This document shows, piece by piece, positions 8,860 through 17,746 of a DNA stretch of 64,000 nt. The position numbers and the translations under genes were made by a program. Below the pieces are notes generated by a model. That model saw only the letters and a program-made list of their open reading frames with translations, had not been told where the DNA came from and did not search any database. Positions within the stretch are counted from its first letter, which is position 1, and the number at the start of each line of letters is the position of its first letter. This DNA is from Aquisalimonas lutea (GTDB taxonomy: Bacteria; Pseudomonadota; Gammaproteobacteria; Nitrococcales; Aquisalimonadaceae), in contig NZ_JAUFPK010000007.1 of assembly GCF_030409225.1 (NCBI RefSeq), positions 264,103-328,102 of the forward strand, written 5' to 3'.

Positions 8860-8960
8860 TCTACTGTGGAGTTGCGCTCGTAGAGCGTGAGATAGACATG
8901 GAATGCTCGTCTCGCCCCGGCCTCTCGTACCCACCTGTGAGAGCCGGGGCATCTTATTTT
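8860..8960 (+). repeat. Module A', partial tandem copy of the module A 3' end
   Basis: GCGCTCGTAGAGCGTGAGAT followed by AGACATGG resembles the end of module A. It is followed by a new terminator stem GCCCCGGCCTCTC / GAGAGCCGGGGC (8914-8950) with loop GTACCCACCT and the tail ATCTTATTTT. Module copy 2 at 33990 lacks this extra unit. Confidence 0.6.
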
Positions 8961-9017
8961 GGCACGTGCGCGCCTTCCCGCCAGAACGACTCCGGCAGCG
9001 GTGATGTCGCCCACCGC

Positions 9018-9026
9018 TGCTATACT
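9018..9026 (+). promoter_or_regulatory. Extended -10 promoter of RNA B, copy 1
   Basis: TGCTATACT, a good extended -10 element, is placed 7 bp before the first hairpin. No convincing -35 hexamer is seen. The same element with identical flanks is at 34298-34306. Confidence 0.6.
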
Positions 9027-9031
9027 TCCAC

Positions 9032-9148
9032 CCTGCACAACGTGCCCGTGCAGAAGCCCGCTACTCACCCTCAGCGGGCAGGCAATCCCTCTGCGGTTGC
9101 CCTGTTGGCCTCGGCCGCTCTCGCCCTGAGAGAACCGGGGCCTTTTCT
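9032..9148 (+). ncRNA. Predicted structured small RNA B, copy 1
   Basis: About 117 nt with four consecutive hairpins. H1 is CTGCAC/GTGCAG (9033-9053, loop AACGTGCCC). H2 is GCCCGCT/AGCGGGC (9056-9079, loop ACTCACCCTC). H3 is GGCAA/TTGCC (9081-9101, contains TCCCTC). The terminator is GGCCTCGG.../CCGGGGCC (9107-9142, loop GCCCT, then TTTT). Every loop carries CCC or CCCT. The copy at 34312-34427 keeps all stems while most differences fall in loops or linkers. I know no named RNA family with this layout. Its function is unknown; C-rich loops could pair with G-rich ribosome-binding sites. Confidence 0.62.
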
Positions 9149-9171
9149 CGGCTGTGCCCCAATGAAAAGCC

Positions 9172-9470
9172 CTGAACCGTAGCGACTTTCTCGGAGGCTC
9201 GTTGGTGTAAGCCAGCCTGCTTTGCCCACCTCCGAAGGCAGGGTACGACCCATTGCGGCCTTTGGCCCGGTGTCCGCCAGCGTCTGCTCTCCAGTTGAAG
9301 GGGCGATAGCACGCCGTCAAATGATCGGTTGGCGTTGATCCCATCGCCGCGCTAAGCTCCCGTAAACGCAATATAAACTACAGCCCGCCCGTTGACAGTG
9401 GCGGTGTTGTGACGCCGTCACAGTGATCGCTTCATCGTGAAGGCTATTGCTTCAGTTTATATGAGGTAGT
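9172..9470. repeat. About 290-bp dispersed repeat, copy 1
   Basis: Starts TGAACCGTAGCGACTTTCTC and continues CGGAGGC; the sequence matches 39988-40280 through to GTGAAGGC. The first 26 bases resemble IS3-family terminal repeats (TGAAC-GT-CGG-TTTCTC-GGAGGC). A shorter version is at about 49075-49110. No coding capacity is seen. It includes a near-perfect palindrome TGTGACGCCGTCACA at about 9407-9421. Confidence 0.55.
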
Positions 9471-9502
9471 GAAAACTCGATAGGTATAGAGAGGACGGAG
9501 AA

Positions 9503-9727
9503 ATGGATAAGTTCATTATCAAGAAAATCAGCAGGCTAATGGGGATCATGAAGTTCACAATGCAACTACGGGTTGCTCTTATATGCCAGACCGTGGGAAT
9601 CAGATCGGTCTAGGTCATCATGCATCTTGCCGTGGGGCTGTGGCAGAGGCTAAAAAGAGGTGGCCTGAAAAAAGAATTAATGGTTGCTACTATTGTGCTA
9701 ACCTATGTCATACAACCTAGCTTATAA
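9503..9727 (+). other. Two tiny ORFs in a low-GC patch
   Basis: ATG 9503 to TAG 9613 (36 codons, MDKFIIKKISRLMGIMKF...) has GGACGGAG just upstream. ATG 9620 to TAA 9727 (35 codons) ends with a hydrophobic stretch MVATIVLTYVIQPSL. The patch is much more AT-rich than its surroundings, suggesting recent insertion. I recognise neither peptide, and both may be chance ORFs. 9728-9911 holds nothing else I can support. Confidence 0.25.
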
Positions 9728-9911
9728 TAACGCCGTTAATTTCACTCCTTTCGGTCGTCGGATGTTCGTTCCTCGAGCGGCTTAGAGCAGACGTTAACCA
9801 GGCTACTGGTAACTCGGTCACTCGCGGTCTGGTATGGAAGACCGTTCGGGTGTCCGACCTGCGGCATTCTGTCGGAGGCAATGGTGACACGTATACGTGC
9901 CCGGAGAGATC

Positions 9912-12064
9912 TCAGGTACCACGAGTGCTCCGCTCAATCGGCTCGGGCTTGTGGATCCCGAATCCCTGGGCGAAGTCAACGCCCAGATCCCGCAACAGCG
10001 CAGCGACGGTGTCGTTATCGACGAATTCGGCAACGGTGCGGATCCCCATGGTGTGAGCAACGTCAGTGATCGACCGCACCACGGCCCGATCGACTTCGTC
10101 GTTGAGAATATTCCGGATGAACTCCCCGTCGATCTTAATGAAGTCCACGGGCAAGTGCTTGAGATAGGAAAACGAGGACATGCCGCTGCCGAAGTCATCG
10201 AGGGCGAAGCGGAATCCGATCTCACGGAGAGCGTGAACAACGCTGGCCGTGCGGGTGAGGTTCGCGATTGCCGCCGTCTCAGTAATCTCGAAGCAAAAGC
10301 GCCGGGCGGGTATGCCCTGGTCAGCCACCTCTTGCTCGATGAACGACACGAAGGTGTCGTCATTCAGTGTGGTGCCCGAGAGATTGATCGAGTAATAGCG
10401 CGACTTGCGCTGATCCGCGTCGAGCGCCATGTAGTGACGGAAGGCGGCCCGGACGACGTAGCGGTCGATCGTGGGCATGACGCTATATCGCTCCGCCGCC
10501 GGAATGAACGCCATTGGCGGCACCATGGCGCCATCGGTGTCCAACAGTCGCACCAGGATCTCTTGGCGTGCCAGCGGCTGAGCGTCGTCCTGCAGGGGCG
10601 CGATCTCCTGTGCGTACAAGACGAGGCGCTGCTCGTCCATCGCCTGGCGCAACCGGCTCACCCAGTCCATCTCGCGCAACCGACTGGTGAGCTCGTCATC
10701 GTCGGCGCTGTGCACGTGCACCCGATTGCGGCCCTTCTCCTTCGCGAGAAAGCAGGCCGAGTCGGCGGTGCCCAGGATTTCTTCGGTGCTGATCCGTTCG
10801 CCGCCGAAGGCGACAACGCCGACGCTGATGCTGCCCCCGAACCGCCGACTGCCCCAGACGAAGTCGATGTCCGCGACGCACTGGCGCAGCGCCTCGGCCC
10901 ATTGCCGGCCACACTCCAGCGAGCAGCCTTCCAGCAGAAGTGCGAACTCGTCGCCGCCGAGGCGGGCTAGCGTGCCGTGATTGCCGAGCTCCTCGCGCAT
11001 GGCCTTCGCCACGCGCCGCAGCAGCTCGTCACCGGCTGCATGGCCGCAGGTATCGTTGACCACCTTGAACTGATCGAGATCGAGATACAGCAGAGCGTAT
11101 CCGGTTGGTTCTTCGCTGGAGTGATGGACCGCAACTTCCAGCTCCTGCTCGAACTTGCGCCGGTTGCCGAGGCCGGTGAGCGTGTCATGCGTCGCCTGGT
11201 AGCTGACCTGCTGCGCCAGCGCATGGGCTTCGCTGACATCGTGGCCCTGGACGAAAAGCCCTGTCACGGCGCCGTCGTCGTCGACCATTGCCTGGTAGAC
11301 GAAGTCGATGTGCTTCGTCTCCAATGCGGCACCAGGCCGGGACTGGAACTGGATAGGCATGGCGCGCCCGATGAATGGCTCGCCGGTGGCGTAGACTTGG
11401 TCGAGCAGCTCGTAGAAGCCCTGCCCGGCGAGCTCGGGTAGCGCCTCGCGCACGGGCTTGCCGATGATCTCGCGGTGGCCGACGAGCTGGTAGTAGGCAT
11501 TGTTCGCCAGATCGAAGACATGATCGGGCCCGCGCAGGACCGTCATGAAGCCCGGGGCCTGCTCGAACATCTCCCGCATCCGCTGCCCGTCGACCTGCAG
11601 GGCGTGTCTGGTGTGAGTGCGCGATGCTCGGCTATCCGCGAGGGATGCCCGCCTGGACACGTTCTCATGCACGTTGACGGTACAGTGCAGAATCTGGGTC
11701 ACCCGTCCCTGGTCATCGCATACCGGGGTGTTGACGAACGCGGGCAGGCGCTTCTCTCCGGCACGCTCGTGGGGGCGCCATTTAGCGCAACGCAACCCGC
11801 TTCGGGCTCTATCACGTCGGTTTCACCGTGGTCGATCACCCGCTTCAGCGAGGCGTTCAGCGATATCGGGTCTAGGCCGTACTCGCTAGCAGAGGCATAG
11901 AGGTCAAAGAGGGTGCGCCCGACCAGTTCTTCCCGCGGCCGGCCGATAACCGCCTCGTAGCCATGATTTGCAGCAACAACGGTGCAATCGGGATTGAGGA
12001 CGGCGACCGGATTCGGGGAGGACGCGAAGAAACGCTCGTGATCGATGGGCGGAGATGCGGCCAT
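9912..12064 (-). pseudogene. PAS-PAS-GGDEF-EAL c-di-GMP enzyme, frameshifted
   Basis: An N-terminal PAS (MAASPPIDHERFFASSPNPVAVL from 12064) is in one frame. The remainder (HERAGEKRLPAFVNTPV onward, second PAS FEQAPGFMTVLRGPDHVFDLAN, GGDEF, EAL) is in another, and the switch lies near 11785-11800. The catalytic parts are intact: LARLGGDEFALL, then an ExLxR-type QEILVRLLD, FEITET, DDFGSGMSS and IKIDG. If restored, the protein would have about 715 residues. A separately initiated GGDEF-EAL protein starting from a TTG near 11795 remains possible. It is the first of four GGDEF genes in this region. Confidence 0.72.
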
Positions 12065-12597
12065 GGGAGGATGCTCGCCTGTCTTACGCTACGGGCCAGC
12101 ACGGAGGAAGTGTGCACGCCGCGAGCGATGACGGACCGCACTCAGACGTAGTTCACCCGGCGGCCCCACTGCCATAGGATCAGGATCCCTTAGGCTGTCG
12201 GCTTTGCGTGCCCGCCTTTCGGTCGGGGTTGCCCGTTTACGGTTTTGAATCGGGTCGTTACCGTTTCATTCAAAACGTAATCATCCGGCATTGGATCAAC
12301 TTCCCATGCCGTAGTCAATCGGACTCCAGATCCTTAGCTTGGCGAATACCTCTAATTGGTTATTTAATAAAGTTCCTTTGTACTTTGATTCGACGAGCAT
12401 AATTTTCGTGCCCGAAGGTTTCGGCGTTTTTATGCATATGCCCGGCATGGGTCTTGGCCATTGTCGCACTGTGATGCGCATCACGTTCCACCACATTGTC
12501 ACGCCGTAGACTGCCGCTTGGCATTCCTTAATGATCGTTTCAGAACGAGGATGCAGCTGCCGTCGGCCGATACCATCTGCATTAGCAAGAGGATCCA
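12065..12597. promoter_or_regulatory. Intergenic region with a CRP-like palindrome
   Basis: 533 bp without a supported gene. TGTGATGCGCATCACG at 12470-12485 fits the CRP/Vfr half-sites TGTGA-N6-TCAC(A) with only the last base different. It lies about 113 bp before the GAF gene, rather far for direct activation. A stretch at 12230-12285 has TTTTGAAT...ATTCAAAA complementarity, a possible hairpin. Confidence 0.4.
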
Positions 12598-13086
12598 GTG
12601 TCCTGTATTCGAGGTGGCCAGGCGCGCATTGATGCCTCTCAGAGAATCGCGCCGAATGCCCTTTGCCATCTGCTTGAACGAGAGATCCGAGGGGCCATTG
12701 TCTCGATCATGGCGTTCGATGCAGGTGCGGCGACGCTACAGCTCATTGTCGGCGACTCCCTGCCGCCCCTGTTGCGTCAGAAGACACGCAGGGTTCGCGT
12801 CGGCGACCCATTCGGTACGTGCGGCGCGGCCGCATACTGGCGTAATACCATTATCACCCGCGACCTCCAGCGCGACCCACGCTGGAGAAACTATCGAACG
12901 GCGGCGCGCAGAGCCGGGCTTCGTTCCTGCTGGTCGACGCCGATCATCACACCAGACGACGGTTTGCTCGGAACCCTGGCGGTGTACTCAAATCGGGTTG
13001 GTTCGCCTGATCCACGCGCCGTTGATATGACGAGCGCGGTTGCTTCGTTATTGGCGCCGACGCTGTCGCAGCGCCACGGCCGCTGA
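12598..13086 (+). CDS. Stand-alone GAF domain protein
   Basis: 162 residues (GTG start at 12598; the start is uncertain). The segment GDPFGTCGAAAYWRN followed by TIITRDLQRDPRWRNYRTAA and LRSCWSTPI is the core of a small-molecule-binding GAF domain of the type fused to PAS/GGDEF/kinase proteins. No output domain follows. The first 20 residues are not family-like, so this may be a fragment of a larger sensor or a separate adaptor. It sits between two c-di-GMP genes, with a coiled-coil protein gene 58 bp downstream. Confidence 0.62.
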   Translation: MSCIRGGQARIDASQRIAPNALCHLLEREIRGAIVSIMAFDAGAATLQLIVGDSLPPLLRQKTRRVRVGDPFGTCGAAAYWRNTIITRDLQRDPRWRNYRTAARRAGLRSCWSTPIITPDDGLLGTLAVYSNRVGSPDPRAVDMTSAVASLLAPTLSQRHGR

Positions 13087-13144
13087 GCCACAATTTCTCG
13101 ATAACACCCCCCAGTACCAGGGGTGCCCGTCCCGGGAGTTTTCC

Positions 13145-14392
13145 ATGGACAGCTCGTCTCTGTTTCTGACCTTTCTCGTCGTCGCCGTCGAGGTCGCTAT
13201 TGTCTCGGCCGCGCTCGGAGGCGTGTCCTGGTGGCTCTACCGTCGGGCCTTCACCGAGGCCCAGGCGTTCAAGTCCGAGAAGCGCCACCTGATCCAGCGT
13301 CGCGACGCGCATCTGCGGTTTCTCAAGGAGCGTATCAGCAACCTCGACATGCGCCGCCACCGGCAGAAGGGCGCCGAGTCCCGGCTCGAGAACCTGGAGC
13401 GCCGCATCCTGGAGGAGGACAAGACGCACACCGAGGCCGCCCAGAACCGCGACGCCGAGATCTGGGATCTGCGCACCACATCCACTAAGTCGCTCATCGA
13501 CACCGTTCGCGCCATGGACCCGAACGCCCTCGACGGTGCGGGGTCCACCTCCGGCACCAAGCAGGACACCAACCACGCACTTCGGCGTAGCCTGAAAGAG
13601 CGCGACGAGCAGGCCGAGCGCCAACGCCGGGAAATCCAGCAGCTATCGCCGTTTCGCGATGCCTGGCTGCGTCTGCACCGCTATGCTCAGCGCGAGAGCG
13701 CCGAGAACGTCGCCTTGCGCGAGACGTTACGCGGCCTTTCGACAGACCCGGCAACGGCGAAAGCCATTCAGGACGCCCTGCAGACCTACGCCAACGACCG
13801 GGCCGCTCTTGACGACTACCTGGAGGCCACGGCGGCAAGCTTCGACGATGCCAGCCCGAAGCAAGCACAGCGGGCTCGGCGACGGCAACAGCGCATGGAT
13901 CGCATGCACAAAGTCGTCGACACGGCGTCATCGCGCATGGATGCGGCCAGTCAGAAGTTCCCGGCCGTGCTCAACGACCAGAACGAGGCGATCTCCGATC
14001 TTGAGTTCAAGCTCGAGCGCGCCGAGCAGGCCCAACAGGTGATCCGCCAGAACTACAGCCGCGAGATCCAGCGGCTGAAGAAAAACAACCAGGATGCCGA
14101 GAGCACCGCCCGCAGCCTGGAGAAGGAGAACCGCCGACTGCGCCAGCGGGTGCGCAATCTCATTCGCTTGAGCCAGGAAGAGAACACAAGCTTCGTCCCC
14201 GCCGCCCAGAACCAGGACACCAGCAAGGAACAGGAGGATGACGCACGCAAGGACGCAGAACTCGACCGCCTCCATCAAGCTCTGCGCCAGGAACGGACGA
14301 AGACGGAGCACCTGGAGAAGCAGGTCGAGAAGTATCAGGCTTTGGAAGCGGCGATCCACTCAACACTGCATGACGACCCCATCTCCTCTTGA
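13145..14392 (+). CDS. Membrane-anchored coiled-coil protein
   Basis: 415 residues from the ATG at 13145. One N-terminal transmembrane helix (LFLTFLVVAVEVAIVSAALG, residues about 5-30) is followed by almost continuous heptad-rich, charged sequence: EKRHLIQRRDAHLRFLKERI, a short disordered gap near residues 120-140, then long helices to the C-terminus. The layout suggests an elongated cytoplasmic rod tethered to the inner membrane, as in some cell-envelope scaffolds. I do not recognise a family. An upstream in-frame extension to 13040 lacks coding character. Confidence 0.72.
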   Translation: MDSSSLFLTFLVVAVEVAIVSAALGGVSWWLYRRAFTEAQAFKSEKRHLIQRRDAHLRFLKERISNLDMRRHRQKGAESRLENLERRILEEDKTHTEAAQNRDAEIWDLRTTSTKSLIDTVRAMDPNALDGAGSTSGTKQDTNHALRRSLKERDEQAERQRREIQQLSPFRDAWLRLHRYAQRESAENVALRETLRGLSTDPATAKAIQDALQTYANDRAALDDYLEATAASFDDASPKQAQRARRRQQRMDRMHKVVDTASSRMDAASQKFPAVLNDQNEAISDLEFKLERAEQAQQVIRQNYSREIQRLKKNNQDAESTARSLEKENRRLRQRVRNLIRLSQEENTSFVPAAQNQDTSKEQEDDARKDAELDRLHQALRQERTKTEHLEKQVEKYQALEAAIHSTLHDDPISS

Positions 14393-14710
14393 ATACGGCT
14401 TCACGTAGGCCAGCCTCAGCCTGCATGCAACATGCTCCCCACGTATCCCGCTCCGGAACGGATTCCGAACCCGCCCCACCCTGGGTCGCCGCTTGGCCAC
14501 ATTCGACCAGAGAGCAGTCGGCGCCGAACAATGATTCACCGGCCGCTCTCGCGACTTGGCCACGTCAGCGCGTACAGATTGGCCGCGCCGCCAGATCAAG
14601 CGGTGCAGGTTCGATCAAGGTAGTTCGCCCCGTTCTGGTCTGCTTTGTACTCATACCACGCAAGCGAGAAACGAGCGGTCAGGCATCGCACGTACCGCCG
14701 GGCAGTCCCC
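14393..14710. other. Gap without recognisable gene
   Basis: 318 bp between two convergent genes. Short ORFs here are shadows. I see no tRNA, terminator with a T-tract, or repeat. Confidence 0.4.
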
Positions 14711-15724
14711 TCAGTTGGCGGACCGGAACGTGTCACGCCCGGACCGCTTCGCGTCCATTAGCAGGGTATCCGCCCGAAGGGCGAGATTATCCAAGCAGAA
14801 ATCGTCACGCAGCGAACGCGCCAGTCCGATGCTGACAGTCACTCCGCACTCGCGTCGTATGTCATGACGGATGCGATTCGCGACGTGCTCAGCGTCCACC
14901 AATTCCGTGTCGGGCAGTACGATCATGAACTCGTCACCACCATAGCGTCCCAGCAAGTCGACGCTGCGCAAATGTGCCTGCATGGTTGATGCAACACGCT
15001 GAAGCAGTGCATCACCGGCCCCATGGCCTTGCTCGTCGTTGATTGCCTTGAAGCCATCGAGATCCAGCATCAGCAGGGTCAGCGGGTGATTAACGCGGTT
15101 GGCACGATGCAGCTCATGTTCTACCAACAACTCGAGGTTGCGCCGGTTGTGCACGCCGGTCAGGTAATCCCGGCTCGCGAGCCGCTCCAGCTCGGCGTTC
15201 ACAGCGCTCAACTGCTCGTTGGCCTGGCGGAGTTCGGCAGTGCGCTCGGCAACGCGGCCCTCCAGCTCCTGATTCTGGCGCTCCAGCTCGCTGCGTGCCA
15301 GGCGCAATTCGGTAATATCCTGCGAAATGCCGAACAGGTGGCTGATGCGACCGTCGCCGTCATGAAGCGGCATCAATAACGTCAACCAACTCCCCATGCG
15401 CTGCGCACCGGAGGGGTCGAAATAAGTGACGTCACCCTCCTCGTAGCGAATCGGCCCGGCCCGCCCCAAGCACTCCCGGTATCGGGCGACCACCCGATCA
15501 GCGGTCGCCCGGGGGAGGACCTCATGCACCGACTTTCCCTGGCACAGTGCGCTCAGCGTGGTGGCCTGCGCCGGGTTGATCGCCTCAATCACGAAATCGT
15601 CCGCGGCCTCATCGACGCGGATAAGGAACATGTTCTCGGGAAAGTTCTCCCAGATCGCCTGGAACAGTGATGCCTCGCTGAAATCCGCGATCTGTAGAAA
15701 GCCTTCGATGCTTGTGCCCGGCAT
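14711..15724 (-). CDS. PAS-GGDEF diguanylate cyclase
   Basis: 337 residues from the ATG at 15724 (a GTG at 15733 is the alternative). A PAS domain spans about residues 15-140 (ending FGISQDITELRLARSEL), a coiled-coil linker lies at 142-180, and the GGDEF domain follows. The signature GRYGGDEF is at about 262-266, with metal and substrate residues DLDGFKAINDEQGHGAGD, and an inhibitory RxxD site (RSVD) exactly five residues before it. It should therefore make c-di-GMP and be feedback-controlled. No membrane segment is seen, so the PAS domain senses a cytoplasmic signal. Confidence 0.92.
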   Translation of the reverse strand: MPGTSIEGFLQIADFSEASLFQAIWENFPENMFLIRVDEAADDFVIEAINPAQATTLSALCQGKSVHEVLPRATADRVVARYRECLGRAGPIRYEEGDVTYFDPSGAQRMGSWLTLLMPLHDGDGRISHLFGISQDITELRLARSELERQNQELEGRVAERTAELRQANEQLSAVNAELERLASRDYLTGVHNRRNLELLVEHELHRANRVNHPLTLLMLDLDGFKAINDEQGHGAGDALLQRVASTMQAHLRSVDLLGRYGGDEFMIVLPDTELVDAEHVANRIRHDIRRECGVTVSIGLARSLRDDFCLDNLALRADTLLMDAKRSGRDTFRSAN

Positions 15725-15914
15725 GCGTAACACCCCTGCTGTCCGATCAGAATCAGTTCATGACAGGTCGAACATACACCGAGCCTCACTAAGGCGACCG
15801 TGCAAAGTGCAAATTCTGCCGTGCCGGCTGTGGCATAAAGGCCGACGCCAAGGGGATCGCGCCGACGAAGATGTTCGAGGAACCTCAAGACGGTAAGCCA
15901 ACGCGCTCCGGAAC

Positions 15915-16165
15915 TCGCGCAGGCATGCTGATATCAGCGCATACCCAACGATGTAAAACGTCAGAACGGCAGCGCCGAAATCCACCATGTTCTTCGCTGT
16001 TGCATTGATGGTGTTCTTCCGCTTGGTCACCCCTGATTCCAGAGCGGTGAACCCGCCCTGCATGAACAACACCATGGCAGTTGCGATAAGAATCCATAAT
16101 GCCTTTTACGACCGATGCATCCACCGAGAAGCCCCTCATGAACGCAGGCATAACCTGCATGGGCG
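15915..16165 (-). pseudogene. Ammonium transporter (Amt) N-terminal relic
   Basis: On the minus strand one frame reads LWILIATAMVLFMQGGFTAL, then ESGVTKRKNTINATAKNMVD and FGAAVLTFYIVGYALIS. This is the first two transmembrane helices of an Amt/MEP/Rh channel. The preceding start region (MRGFSVDASVVKGI) is one frame off, and after GYALIS the sequence becomes unrelated. Only about 80 of some 400 residues remain. Amt domains are sometimes fused to GGDEF domains, so this may be the relic of such a fusion beside the diguanylate cyclase gene. Confidence 0.62.
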
Positions 16166-16657
16166 CCTCCCCGGAAGGCAGCGCACCGAGGCTAACCAGC
16201 GGTGCGCCGCTCCTGGCCGGGCGGGCCTGGCGCAATCAAGCTTCTCTTGATCGATCGTTTCAGCTTTGGCAAAGTACGTATCGGCCCAGAGGCCGTGTCG
16301 CACTTCTTGTGCTCCGGGGGGTGTCAGTACGGTTTGGAAGGTGCGCCATGGAGCGCTACCTCGGCGCTCCGATTACCCATGCGGTTTGAAAACGACAATA
16401 AACCAGCTATAGACTCACCGTAGGCTTCTACCAATCCGGGCAACGTCTCTATCGTTTCCGTCAGCAGGTCCACCCGCGTTATGCCATAGGTTCCCTTCTT
16501 GCCGTTTACGTCACGCCAACCAGGTTTTCAACGTCCTCCGCCGCCTCCTTGGCAGGGCGAAAATCCCCCCGAATCAGAGTCGTCTCGGCGCCAGTCGCAT
16601 CGTTGTCATCCGATCGTTTATCATCAAACAACGTCAACGGCTAATCCTTGGGCGACG
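16166..16657. other. Gap without recognisable gene
   Basis: The frame of the downstream binding-protein gene stays open back to 16499, but the extra residues (Pro- and Arg-rich) look non-coding. No promoter is obvious. Confidence 0.4.
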
Positions 16658-17746
16658 TTGAGTTTTCGTCGGAAAACGTGCTCACACCAGCAGTGGTCTT
16701 TTACCCCGGCCCGGTTCGTCCGAGTCCTCGCTGCACGGTGTTTCGCATGCGTCATCGCGTTAATCACCGGTGAAGCGGCCATCGCGAACGACGCTGGCGC
16801 AGAGATTCGCGTGGCCGGCGTGTCCTATCTCGGTGATCTGCCCACGGTCATCGCGGACCGCCGGGACTACTTTCGCGCCGACGGGAACACGATCTCGGTT
16901 GCATATTCGAAGTCGGGACAAGAGAACTTGGCGCGCCTGCGCAGCGGAGAAACCGATTTCGCCCTGATGGCGCTCACGCCCCTCACCCTGGACTTCATCG
17001 CCGATGAAACACCCGGCCAGCCCGATGATCCGGTGATCCTCGCAAGCTTGGTGCACTCCACGCGCCTCAACCAGGTCGTCACCCTGGAGGGCTCCGGCAT
17101 ACGCAACCCCGACGACCTGCGCGGCCACCGCGTTGGGCTCATGCGCGGGACGAACGCGGAGTTCATTTGGTGGCTATTCGCGACCTACCACCAAATCGGG
17201 CCTGACGACGCGGTGTTGAGTGACCAACCCACGTCGGCACTATCCGATGCTCTGGTCGAAGGCGATATTGACGCGGCGGTGCTGTGGGAGCCCTGGACGT
17301 CGCGACTGCGGGAGCGCGTCGGCGAACGCGTCCGCGTTCTGCCAGGGAGCAACCTGTACACAGCAAAGTGGGTACTTGTCGCACAACGGCGCACGATCAA
17401 TGAGAACCCCGAAGTCGTCGAAGCCCTTTTCAAAGGGTATCAAAGGGCAATCGCGTTCATCACGAACAGGCCAGATACGGCCATGCGCACCTATGGACGC
17501 CACACGGAAACGGAGATTCGCCATGTCGAGGCCCAGTGGCAAGCACTCGACTTCCATCTGAACCTGAACTGGACGGTAATCGCCACCATACAGCAGCAAT
17601 TGGATTGGGCGCGGAGCGCGGGCTACGAGATGGCTAATCCGGAAGTGCGCGTTCGCGACCTCATCGAAGCGGGACCACTGCGTTCTCTTGCCCCCGGAGT
17701 CGTCGGCGTGCCCGATCACACCGGAAGCCGTGAGGACGTGCAGTGA
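16658..17746 (+). CDS. Periplasmic substrate-binding protein (NMT1/SsuA-like) coupled to a c-di-GMP protein
   Basis: About 362 residues; the TTG at 16658 is a guess that leaves a signal peptide (RFVRVLAARCFACVIALITG...AIA). The mature part has the type II binding fold of NitT/TauT-like proteins: VAGVSYLGDLPTVIADRRDY, SGQENLARLRSGETDFALMA, LRGHRVGLMRG, DAAVLWEPW. Such proteins normally feed ABC transporters for sulfonates, nitrate or thiamine precursors, but no permease or ATPase gene is present. Its last codons overlap the start of the GGDEF-EAL gene by 4 bp, so it more likely serves as a ligand sensor for that membrane protein. Confidence 0.82.
   Translation: MSFRRKTCSHQQWSFTPARFVRVLAARCFACVIALITGEAAIANDAGAEIRVAGVSYLGDLPTVIADRRDYFRADGNTISVAYSKSGQENLARLRSGETDFALMALTPLTLDFIADETPGQPDDPVILASLVHSTRLNQVVTLEGSGIRNPDDLRGHRVGLMRGTNAEFIWWLFATYHQIGPDDAVLSDQPTSALSDALVEGDIDAAVLWEPWTSRLRERVGERVRVLPGSNLYTAKWVLVAQRRTINENPEVVEALFKGYQRAIAFITNRPDTAMRTYGRHTETEIRHVEAQWQALDFHLNLNWTVIATIQQQLDWARSAGYEMANPEVRVRDLIEAGPLRSLAPGVVGVPDHTGSREDVQ

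Noticed and set aside
8511..9148. CRISPR array
   Set aside because: Repeated units differ in length and spacing, with hairpin terminators and no regular repeat-spacer pattern; no cas genes in the window.
9897..10970. 357-codon plus-strand frame
   Set aside because: Antisense to the intact GGDEF-EAL coding part; no domain.
14600..14640. Possible tRNA T-arm (GCAGGTTCGATCAAGG)
   Set aside because: No flanking stem pairing or acceptor sequence.
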